Below the pieces are notes generated by a model, which searched no databases, was not told the DNA's origin, and saw only the letters and a program-made list of their open reading frames with translations. The translations under genes and the position numbers were made by a program. DNA of 5,362 nucleotides from Bacteroidales bacterium. Lineage in GTDB: Bacteria > Bacteroidota > Bacteroidia > Bacteroidales > UBA7960. The stretch covers positions 1 to 5,362 of the forward strand of contig SLRE01000173.1 in NCBI GenBank assembly GCA_007131125.1, read 5' to 3'. Of this stretch, positions 1 through 5,362 are shown piece by piece; within the stretch, counting starts at the first letter, position 1; each line of letters begins with the position of its first letter.

Positions 1-84
1 ACCGTTGTCGTCGTCCTTGTCGCATGCAAAGAAAATAACAGCCAAAGCCATCATGCTGATTCTAAAAAAATGTGAAGTTCTCAT
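1..84 (-). CDS. Lipoprotein, N-terminal fragment (cut by the window edge)
   Basis: Only the first 28 codons lie in the window; the gene continues past position 1. The ATG at 84-82 opens a typical lipoprotein signal peptide: a basic start (Arg2, His5, Arg8), a hydrophobic core (about residues 9-20), then Cys21 preceded by FFA. Phe at -3 is a looser lipobox than the classical Leu/Val/Ile, but Bacteroidota tolerate this. After Cys21 comes DKDDDNG, an acidic stretch like the lipoprotein export signal that sends Bacteroidota lipoproteins to the outer-membrane surface. Met11 and Met12 are alternative starts but would remove the basic region. The gene starts 70 bp after the receptor stop codon on the same strand, with no hairpin terminator between them, so co-transcription is likely. 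A lipoprotein next to a TonB-dependent receptor often binds or cleaves the imported ligand. The mature domain is outside the window, so no function is assigned. Confidence 0.75.
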   Translation of the reverse strand, partial: MRTSHFFRISMMALAVIFFACDKDDDNG

Positions 85-154
85 AATTTTGGTTTTTGTG
101 GTTGAAAAAAATTAAAGGTTAATGATTTGTTTTGTTGGTTTTTATTTAATTCAA

Positions 155-2944
155 TCAGAGTGAATATCTCATCCCGATCAGAATGGTGCGATGAAACAGG
201 TCGCTACGTGATAAAACCCGGTGGCTGTCGGGTTGTAACAGGGGTTCTGCAGCGGCTGCCGCTTCATTGGAAGCGGGTATCTCCAGTTCAAAGGGAGAGT
301 TTAAGAGGTTGCTGACTTTGGCATAAGCGATCAGGCCCGGAGCAATGCGTTGATCCAGTGAAAAATCGAGCTGGGTTATGGCCCTTTGCCATTGGTCGTT
401 GTCCTTAAAGGCTGAAATGTAAGCAATTCTTCGTCCGGTGTATACCATTGAAAGCTGGGCATCGGTTCCCCAACGCATGTTTTTGAACAGCAATGAAAAG
501 TTACCCAGATGGGCTGACTGCCCTTGCAGGGGTCTGGTTTGCGGCTCAATGCGGCTGGATAAATTGCCCGCTTCATTCCGGTATTGAACGATCTTATCGG
601 AGGTGATCTCTGAATGGGTGTAAGTGTAGTTTCCTCTTACTCCAATCATGTTGAAATACTTGATAAAGTCCATTTCAATACCCATATTGTTTGCGGTTCC
701 AAAGTTTTGTGGTGTCAGGAAGAGGCGGTTGGCCAGGTCTTCCCTGCGAACAACAGCGGTTTCTATGGGGTTTTCAATGCTTTTCCAAAAAACAGCCAGC
801 ATAAACTGGTCCTGAGGATTAGGGAAGAACTCATAGCGCAGGTCCAGGTTTTGGGCGTAAGCATGTTTCAGGTTAGGGTTGCCTGCTTCCCTGAACTGGT
901 CTTCTTCGTAGAAGTTATAGGGGATGACCTCAAAGTACCCCTGCCTGCTCATGGATTCATAATAAGATGCCCTGAGGTTGTTGGTAGGGTTCAACTCGTA
1001 TTTTAAATGGAGGTGGGGTAAAATCTCCGTGTATTCATTTGAGCCCATAGCTCCACTCACATTGGGCGGGGCTTTGGAAACCCATGACATATTTGTTATT
1101 TCCATTCGCAAGCCGGTCAGCACCTGCAAGTTGTCAAATAACCTGAAGCGCGTCATGGCATAAGCTGCTGTCACATCCTCTGTGAGTTCATAATTAAGAG
1201 GGTTGTTAGGGGAGCCATTGATGGCCACAGAAAAACTATTGTCAGTAACATCTCCTTCGTAAACCTGGTAGGCAGGAGAAGTTCCCAGACGGTATCGGTC
1301 GAAGTAATTTTCCCGCTCTTTATTGCGGTGCATACCCCCGGCCTGCACCAGTATTTTCTGCCCAAATAACTCCGGCTCATAAAAAACATTCAAATATCCT
1401 GCAATATCCCGGTCAGAGTTGCCCATCCACCTGCGGAAGAATCCTCTGTGGTTGGTGTTGTCATAAACCCAATCTGATTGTCTGAAGGTGCCGTCATCCT
1501 GGAGCCTTCTCTCAGAAATGGTCATGAATTCGGCCATATCCGGATCATCGTAGGTAGCCATGGAGTAAACTGCAGACCAGTCAAACGACAATTGATCATT
1601 GATCTTGTGGGTCCCCTGCAGGTTGTTGCTGTAAATATTGCTGATGCGCTGGCGGGTGCGGTTCCATTTTTCGATTCTGCCGGTTCCCGGGCCAGAACGG
1701 GCCAGTTGGAGGGCAGTGTCTACCATTACCCGGGTTTCCTGTTCGGCAAGGCGCATGTATGAGGAATAAAAACTCAGGCTATGGTTTTCAGAAAACCGGT
1801 AGTCGGTTTTTATATGTGCGCCGGTGCGAACCTGCCGGGTGGAGCGGTCCGCTGTAATGGCATTATCCAAAACGGGCAGGTTGGTTTCCCGGTCGGTGGA
1901 GAAGTGGAAGAAATCACTTTCAGAGCCCCGAACGGTATTCTGGTGGGAAACGGCAGCCAGCACCCCAAGCTGATTCCTTTGTCCGAAGCGTTGACCTGCA
2001 GTCAACCCGTAAATCTGGTTCAGGGGCATGTTGTCCTGGAGCTGATGGTTTACACTTTCCAAAGGAAAGTCATCAACACTTGTCTGGTGGTCGTTGCCGT
2101 TGCTCATGCGGGGCGACTTCATCTGAATATTCCTGCGGTCGAAAGAGCTGAATTTTTTGTCTAAAAAAAGTGTATTGAAACCGCTGCCAACGTTTACAGC
2201 CAAAACCGGCTCATGAGGGGCATCTTTCAGTTTCATGTCTACCACCCCGCCTATGGCATCGGCTTCCATGTCGGGGGTAAGTGATTTGGTTACTTCCAGG
2301 CGTTCGAGCAGGTCGGCCGGAAAAATATCCAGGGGTACATAGCGGTTGTTATTGTCCGGACTGGGTATCTTGACACCGTTGACCAGGGTATAGTTATACC
2401 TTTTTTCCATCCCGCGCATAATGGCATGCTGCCCGTCTCCGGTAGCGCTGCGTTCAAGCGCCACCCCGGATACCCTTTGGGCTACGTTGGCCACAGTAAT
2501 ATCCGGGGAAATTTCAATGGCCCGCTGGGAAATCACATTCATTACATTGGGAGCATTTCTTTCGGAAGCCCTGGCACTGGCCTCCGTGTGGCCTATCCGG
2601 GAAGTTGCCACCACTACTGTTTCCAGCCCAATGGCCACCGGCTTCATGGCAATGTCGAGCTGTTTGCTGCTCTCCAGGTCCAGGCTCTTTTCCACTGGTT
2701 CATAGGAAATATATGATATCTCCACCCGGTAATTTGCAGCAGGAACGTTATTGATGGAAAAACTACCATCAAGTCCTGCAATGGCATAATGGTTTGTACC
2801 GGACAATAAGATAGTTGCCCCGGTTAGCGGCTCACGGGTACTTTCATCATAAACTCTGCCTTTGAATTGCACCAGTTTTTGGTGGCTTTCTGTCGCTTTT
2901 GCTGAAAAAGAAAACAGAATTAAAAAAAGGAATAGGAAACGCAT
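155..2944 (-). CDS. TonB-dependent outer-membrane receptor with carboxypeptidase-regulatory-like N-terminal domain
   Basis: This complete 929-aa protein is an outer-membrane beta-barrel that imports a ligand using energy passed on by TonB-ExbBD. Residues 1-17 are a signal peptide (MRFLFLFLILFSFSAKA). Residues about 24-103 form the carboxypeptidase-D regulatory-like domain common in Bacteroidota receptors (FKGRVYDESTREPLTGA, later GLDGSFSINNVPA). ETVVVATSR (108-116) is a plausible TonB box. The plug spans about 130-243, with RVSGVALER, MRGMEKRYNYTLVNG and the signature EADAIGGVVDMKLK. The rest is the barrel, including the conserved REAGNPNLKHAYAQNLDLRYE (around 685-705) and a typical barrel end, ILIGMRYSL. 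The plug wording resembles the Xanthomonas/Caulobacter-type receptor family more than SusC, and no SusD-like gene is visible, although the downstream gene is cut off. There are no cysteines. The start at 2944 is well placed before the signal peptide; the leader is A-rich without a clear Shine-Dalgarno, as is usual in this phylum. The ligand is unknown. Receptor class is certain; specificity is not. Confidence 0.96.
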   Translation of the reverse strand: MRFLFLFLILFSFSAKATESHQKLVQFKGRVYDESTREPLTGATILLSGTNHYAIAGLDGSFSINNVPAANYRVEISYISYEPVEKSLDLESSKQLDIAMKPVAIGLETVVVATSRIGHTEASARASERNAPNVMNVISQRAIEISPDITVANVAQRVSGVALERSATGDGQHAIMRGMEKRYNYTLVNGVKIPSPDNNNRYVPLDIFPADLLERLEVTKSLTPDMEADAIGGVVDMKLKDAPHEPVLAVNVGSGFNTLFLDKKFSSFDRRNIQMKSPRMSNGNDHQTSVDDFPLESVNHQLQDNMPLNQIYGLTAGQRFGQRNQLGVLAAVSHQNTVRGSESDFFHFSTDRETNLPVLDNAITADRSTRQVRTGAHIKTDYRFSENHSLSFYSSYMRLAEQETRVMVDTALQLARSGPGTGRIEKWNRTRQRISNIYSNNLQGTHKINDQLSFDWSAVYSMATYDDPDMAEFMTISERRLQDDGTFRQSDWVYDNTNHRGFFRRWMGNSDRDIAGYLNVFYEPELFGQKILVQAGGMHRNKERENYFDRYRLGTSPAYQVYEGDVTDNSFSVAINGSPNNPLNYELTEDVTAAYAMTRFRLFDNLQVLTGLRMEITNMSWVSKAPPNVSGAMGSNEYTEILPHLHLKYELNPTNNLRASYYESMSRQGYFEVIPYNFYEEDQFREAGNPNLKHAYAQNLDLRYEFFPNPQDQFMLAVFWKSIENPIETAVVRREDLANRLFLTPQNFGTANNMGIEMDFIKYFNMIGVRGNYTYTHSEITSDKIVQYRNEAGNLSSRIEPQTRPLQGQSAHLGNFSLLFKNMRWGTDAQLSMVYTGRRIAYISAFKDNDQWQRAITQLDFSLDQRIAPGLIAYAKVSNLLNSPFELEIPASNEAAAAAEPLLQPDSHRVLSRSDLFHRTILIGMRYSL

Positions 2945-2968
2945 AAAAATTGTTGTTTTGATTTAATG

Positions 2969-2996
2969 CAAAATTCCTTTTTATTCACCAAAGGCG
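2969..2996 (-). promoter_or_regulatory. Weak -7 promoter candidates of the receptor gene
   Basis: The Bacteroidota sigma factor prefers TAnnTTTG at -7 and TTTG near -33. On the minus strand two imperfect -7 candidates lie before the receptor ATG: GAATTTTG (2976-2969, one mismatch) and CGCCTTTG (2996-2989, two mismatches). Neither has a TTG at the normal distance upstream. CGCCTTTG starts 12 bp after the TTAAC core of the last box of the TTAACTTT array, a distance that suits an activator replacing the -33 contact. The start of transcription cannot be fixed from sequence; both are tentative. Confidence 0.3.
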
Positions 2997-3005
2997 TGTT
3001 TCAGG

Positions 3006-3057
3006 AAAGTTAAGGTTAACTTATAAAAAAGTTAAAAGAACTTTAATTTAAAGTTAA
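3006..3057 (-). promoter_or_regulatory. Phased TTAACTTT array, candidate Pho-box-like operator
   Basis: Read on the minus strand, TTAACTTT occurs exactly at 3057-3050, 3035-3028 and 3013-3006, so each copy starts 22 bp after the last. At the 11-bp half-steps there are degenerate copies: TTAAAGTT (3046-3039) and ATAAGTTA (3024-3017). The outer copies extend to a 10-bp identity, CCTTAACTTT (3059-3050 and 3015-3006). Two more TTAAC cores lie out of phase at 3019-3015 and 3075-3071. Direct repeats on one helix face with 11-bp steps and 22-bp units are the known geometry of PhoB/PhoP sites, and the TTAAC core resembles the Bacillus PhoP repeat. The array sits 62 bp upstream of the receptor ATG, between the dsbD terminator and that gene. 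Activation by an OmpR/PhoB-family regulator is inferred; another family member could use the same spacing. Confidence 0.55.
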
Positions 3058-3094
3058 GGATTGAAGGAAGGTTAATGCATTCTGCCAAAAACCT

Positions 3095-3132
3095 AAAAAC
3101 CCCTGGCTGTTCTGACAGCCAGGGGTTTTTTT
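3095..3132 (-). terminator. Intrinsic terminator downstream of dsbD
   Basis: A perfect 11-bp GC-rich stem, CCCCTGGCTGT (3100-3110) with ACAGCCAGGGG (3115-3125), closes on a TCTG loop (3111-3114). A5 on the left (3095-3099) and T7 on the right (3126-3132) can lengthen the stem to 16 bp and supply a U-tract in either direction. It begins 23 bp after the dsbD stop codon in the direction of transcription and so ends that unit. The minus-strand T-tract has five Ts and the plus-strand one has seven, so it could also stop transcription coming from the left. Confidence 0.93.
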
Positions 3133-3155
3133 AAAAAGGCTTTTTGCAGGGTTTA

Positions 3156-5240
3156 TTACTCGAAGTTGCTTTTTCCCTTGTCCAGAAAGTCAATGTATCT
3201 TTCAATATTGGTATCATAGCCGTATGCCGGGGCCAGCATGTTTTCGTCATGGTCGAGAATGATGTAATAGGGCTGGGTATTGGCGCCGTATCTTTCGGCC
3301 TGGAAGGCGCTCCATTTTTGTCCTACGGTGCGTATGGTCCGCTCCCTTCCAAGGGCATCGGTTACAAACTGCTCTTCCTCGGGCAGCCTTGTGCGGTCGT
3401 CCACGAATAGGGAAATTTTCACGAAATCATCCCTAAGTCTTTGCATTACGCGGGGGTCAGACCAAACCGAAGCTTCCATTTTCCGGCAATTGGCACACCC
3501 AAAACCGGTGAAGTCCAGAAAAACCGGTTTCCCGGCTTCGCGTGCGGCTTCCATTCCTCCTTCGTAATCGGTGAAAGACATTAAGCCGTGAGGGCCTTCC
3601 CGCACATTATCTCCAACGTATATGGTTTCTGTGCCGGTATCTGCAGCAGGAGCGGCCGACAGCCGGGTAAGGTCAAAGTCCTGGGTAACGGGTGAAGGCA
3701 GGAATGAACTGACTGCCCGCAGGGGTGCGCCCCAAAGCCCGGGTATCAGATAAAATACAAAAGCAAAGGTGGCAATGGCCAGCATCAGGCGGGGCACTCC
3801 CAGGTAGGGCAAATCGCTGTCGTGGGCAAATTTTATTTTGCCTATCAGGTAAAGCCCCATCAGGGAGAAAATGGCAATCCAAATGGCCAGGAATACTTCC
3901 CGGTCAAGGATGCCCCATTGTCCGACTGCATCAGCTACTGATAGAAACTTGAGGGAGAAAGCCAGCACGATAAAACCAAGCACCACTTTTACCGCATTCA
4001 TCCAGCCGCCTGACTTGGGCAAGGATTTTAAAGCCGTGGGGAATACGGCAAACAGGCTGAAAGGTATGGCCAGTGCCAGGCTGAATCCCAGCATGCCGAT
4101 GGCCGGTGCAAAAACGCTGCCGCTTACTGCGGCTTCCACCAGCAGGGTTCCCACAATGGGACCTGTGCAGGAAAAGGAAACCAGCACAAAGGTCAGACCC
4201 ATCAGGAATACCCCGATAAGTCCACCGGTCTGGTCTGCTTTGCTGTCCAGCTTGTTGGACCAGCTGGCCGGCATGGTCAGCTCAAAAGCCCCGAAAAAGG
4301 AGGCGGCAAAAAATACCAGCAGGGCAAAGAAAAAGATGTTGAACCCCGGGCTGGTAGCCAGTATATTAAGGGTGGCAGGGCCGAATATTATACTGATGGC
4401 CAGTCCCAGCACCACATAGCTGAAAATTATGGTAAACCCGTAAAGCAGGGCATCTCTTATTGCCCTTCCGCGGTTGTCGGCATTTCGTAAAAAGAAGCTA
4501 ACGGTCAGCGGAATCATTGGGAATACGCAGGGGGTCAGCAAAGCCAGCAAACCGCCAAGAAAACCCATGACGAAAGTCCATCCCAAACCACTTTCTTCAT
4601 CTTCCTCGGGGGTATAAATCTGCCTTGGCTCGTCTTCTTCAACCTGTTCCGCGGGTTGCTCTTCCATTATCGGCTCCATGGTTTCGGCCGGTTCATCCGT
4701 TTCAGGCTCTGTTTCCTCTGGGGCTTCCTCTGCAGGAGGGGTTGGGGCTTCTTCAGCAAGAGTTTCCGGTGCCCCCTCCAGTTCAAAGGAAAACTCCATA
4801 AAATCCGGCGGAAGGCAGCGGGTATCATCACATGACATGAATTCTACCTCACCATCAACAGTAACTGCAGAAGAGGAGGTTACCCTTACGGTTTGAAGAA
4901 AAGTTACCGAGCCCCCGTACATGGGAATATCCATTTCAAAGTTGGGGTCGTATTTTACCTCGGCCTCCGGGTAACGCAAATCTCCCACCAACTCAAAACC
5001 TTCGCCAGGGTTGAAGGTCACGGAAGTGGGGATGGGCCCGCCCGGCTCAAGGTCGGTACCGTAAATATACCAGCCCTGGTCCATGGTGGCACGAAGCTTC
5101 AGCTCATATTCATTTTCGGAAATCTTTTCTTTGGAAAAATCCCAGTCAACAGGTTCCAGGATTTGTGCCCCCGACAAGGCCGGGAAAATGACCATAAAAA
5201 ACAGTATGATCAATGGGTTGCAGTTGAATATTTTTTTCAT
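3156..5240 (-). CDS. dsbD: Thiol:disulfide interchange protein DsbD
   Basis: This inner-membrane reductase carries electrons from cytoplasmic thioredoxin across the membrane to periplasmic thiol proteins (disulfide isomerases, cytochrome c maturation factors). The 694-aa protein has the full three-part layout. A signal peptide (1-25) leads into the periplasmic N-terminal domain (about 28-156) with WYIYGTDLEPGGPIPTSVTF and the redox pair Cys137/Cys142 in CDDTRC. An acidic linker follows (157-217). Eight predicted membrane helices lie between about 221 and 504, with Cys238 in TPCVFPMIPLTVSFF and Cys358 in SFSCTGP. The C-terminal thioredoxin-fold domain (about 553-690) has the CANC motif (Cys582, Cys585) and a likely cis-proline, Pro657 (TQPYY). 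Apart from Cys7 in the signal peptide, these six are the only cysteines, matching the three-pair relay of DsbD. The size is above the roughly 570 aa of E. coli DsbD, partly because of the linker. AAAGG lies 3-7 nt before the ATG, a weak ribosome-binding site. The gene is transcribed alone within this window and ends at a strong terminator. Confidence 0.95.
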   Translation of the reverse strand: MKKIFNCNPLIILFFMVIFPALSGAQILEPVDWDFSKEKISENEYELKLRATMDQGWYIYGTDLEPGGPIPTSVTFNPGEGFELVGDLRYPEAEVKYDPNFEMDIPMYGGSVTFLQTVRVTSSSAVTVDGEVEFMSCDDTRCLPPDFMEFSFELEGAPETLAEEAPTPPAEEAPEETEPETDEPAETMEPIMEEQPAEQVEEDEPRQIYTPEEDEESGLGWTFVMGFLGGLLALLTPCVFPMIPLTVSFFLRNADNRGRAIRDALLYGFTIIFSYVVLGLAISIIFGPATLNILATSPGFNIFFFALLVFFAASFFGAFELTMPASWSNKLDSKADQTGGLIGVFLMGLTFVLVSFSCTGPIVGTLLVEAAVSGSVFAPAIGMLGFSLALAIPFSLFAVFPTALKSLPKSGGWMNAVKVVLGFIVLAFSLKFLSVADAVGQWGILDREVFLAIWIAIFSLMGLYLIGKIKFAHDSDLPYLGVPRLMLAIATFAFVFYLIPGLWGAPLRAVSSFLPSPVTQDFDLTRLSAAPAADTGTETIYVGDNVREGPHGLMSFTDYEGGMEAAREAGKPVFLDFTGFGCANCRKMEASVWSDPRVMQRLRDDFVKISLFVDDRTRLPEEEQFVTDALGRERTIRTVGQKWSAFQAERYGANTQPYYIILDHDENMLAPAYGYDTNIERYIDFLDKGKSNFE
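4590..4772 (-). other. Acidic Pro/Glu-rich linker segment within dsbD
   Basis: Codons 157-217 of dsbD encode a low-complexity stretch joining the periplasmic N-terminal domain to the first membrane helix. Of 61 residues, 25 are Asp or Glu, 11 are Pro and only one is basic (Arg206). Short imperfect motifs such as EEAP, EPET, EPAE recur, which suggests growth by slippage or duplication. It is probably an extended, disordered tether in the periplasm that lets the N-terminal domain swing between the membrane domain and its clients. The reading frame is uninterrupted, so it is part of the protein and not an intron or frameshift. Confidence 0.8.
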
Positions 5241-5317
5241 TTGCCTTTGTAAGGTTTTTGTAGCTAACGCTTTTTTTAACTTTTTGGTTTGAGAATTAAA
5301 CTGTTAAATCAAGTTAA

Positions 5318-5348
5318 AAAATATAGATATATGTAATTTTGACGCAAA
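5318..5348 (-). promoter_or_regulatory. Candidate Bacteroidota-type promoter of dsbD
   Basis: On the minus strand TTTG (5348-5345) is followed after 19 nt by TATATTTT (5325-5318), which fits the Bacteroidota -33 TTTG / -7 TAnnTTTG pattern with one mismatch in the last base. This would give a leader of about 70 nt before the ATG at 5240. A competing reading uses the perfect TAATTTTG at 5352-5345 as the -7 element, with its -33 element outside the window. The surrounding sequence is very AT-rich, so chance matches are likely. Confidence 0.4.
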
Positions 5349-5352
5349 ATTA
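5334..5352. repeat. Perfect inverted repeat upstream of dsbD, candidate operator
   Basis: TAATTTTG (5334-5341) and CAAAATTA (5345-5352) are perfect inverted 8-bp arms around a 3-nt spacer, ACG. Each arm, read outward on its own strand, is an exact TAnnTTTG -7 consensus, so the palindrome could be overlapping divergent promoter elements, a binding site for a dimeric regulator, or both. The leftward arm overlaps the proposed -33 element of dsbD. There is no T-tract or long GC stem, so it is not a terminator. The rest of 5241-5362 holds no gene; it is AT-rich leader with scattered, unphased TTAA motifs. Confidence 0.45.
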
Positions 5353-5362
5353 AAACATTCCT

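Noticed and set aside
85..154. Possible separate promoter or terminator between receptor and lipoprotein genes
   Set aside because: The 70 bp are AT-rich but contain no GC-rich hairpin and no convincing TTTG / TAnnTTTG pair at correct spacing, so a separate transcription unit is not supported.
614..2164. Several plus-strand open frames of 94 to 130 codons inside the receptor gene
   Set aside because: All are antisense to a complete receptor frame with clear family motifs, and none shows a domain, signal peptide or plausible upstream signal.
3871..4419. A 182-codon open frame on the plus strand inside dsbD
   Set aside because: It is antisense to the conserved membrane domain of dsbD, and its translation is low-complexity Ser/Thr/Pro/Lys-rich with no recognisable domain. 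It is explained as a shadow of the real frame.
155..5240. Functional link between dsbD and the receptor through disulfide formation
   Set aside because: The receptor has no cysteines and the genes are separated by a strong terminator. Adjacency alone does not support a shared pathway.
4893..5252. A 119-codon open frame on the plus strand over the dsbD start
   Set aside because: It is antisense to the signal peptide and N-terminal redox domain of dsbD, has no ribosome-binding site or family resemblance, and simply mirrors the conserved gene.
5276..5317. TTAAC/GTTAA motifs upstream of dsbD as a second Pho-like array
   Set aside because: The copies at 5276, 5296, 5304 and 5314 face different ways and are spaced 20, 8 and 10 bp apart, with no 11- or 22-bp phase. 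This fits chance in an AT-rich leader.

Overview
The window looks like chromosomal DNA of a Bacteroidota (Bacteroidetes) bacterium. The signs are a TonB-dependent receptor with an N-terminal carboxypeptidase-regulatory-like domain, a lipoprotein whose acylated cysteine is followed by an Asp/Lys-rich stretch, start codons without strong Shine-Dalgarno sequences, promoter-like TTTG / TAnnTTTG elements, and AT-rich spacers between more GC-balanced genes. The order or family cannot be fixed from the sequence alone. Nothing indicates a mobile element, CRISPR array, rRNA or tRNA.

All three genes are read leftward (minus strand). From right to left: (1) 5241-5362 is a non-coding leader with promoter-like elements and a perfect 8-bp-arm inverted repeat; (2) 5240-3156 is a complete DsbD-type thiol:disulfide interchange protein (694 aa) with all six expected cysteines and an unusually acidic Pro/Glu linker; (3) 3132-3095 is a strong intrinsic terminator closing that unit; (4) 3094-2945 is a regulatory spacer in which the 8-mer TTAACTTT (minus strand) occurs three times at exactly 22-bp intervals, with weaker copies at the 11-bp half-steps; (5) 2944-155 is a complete 929-aa TonB-dependent outer-membrane receptor; (6) after a 70-bp gap without a terminator, 84-1 is the first 28 codons of a lipoprotein that runs off the left edge and is probably co-transcribed with the receptor.

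The terminator separates two transcription units. The dsbD gene is envelope redox housekeeping: it passes cytoplasmic reducing power to periplasmic thiol proteins. The receptor and the surface-type lipoprotein look like an uptake pair, in which the lipoprotein would bind or process a substrate and the receptor would import it using TonB energy. The array in front of the receptor has the geometry of a Pho box (11-bp direct repeats, 22-bp units), so phosphate-starvation control through a PhoB-like OmpR-family regulator is the leading hypothesis. It is inferred from spacing only; the substrate is not identified.

No clearly new multi-gene system is visible. The most interesting signal is the phased promoter array, together with the truncated lipoprotein gene whose identity would decide the function of the receptor.
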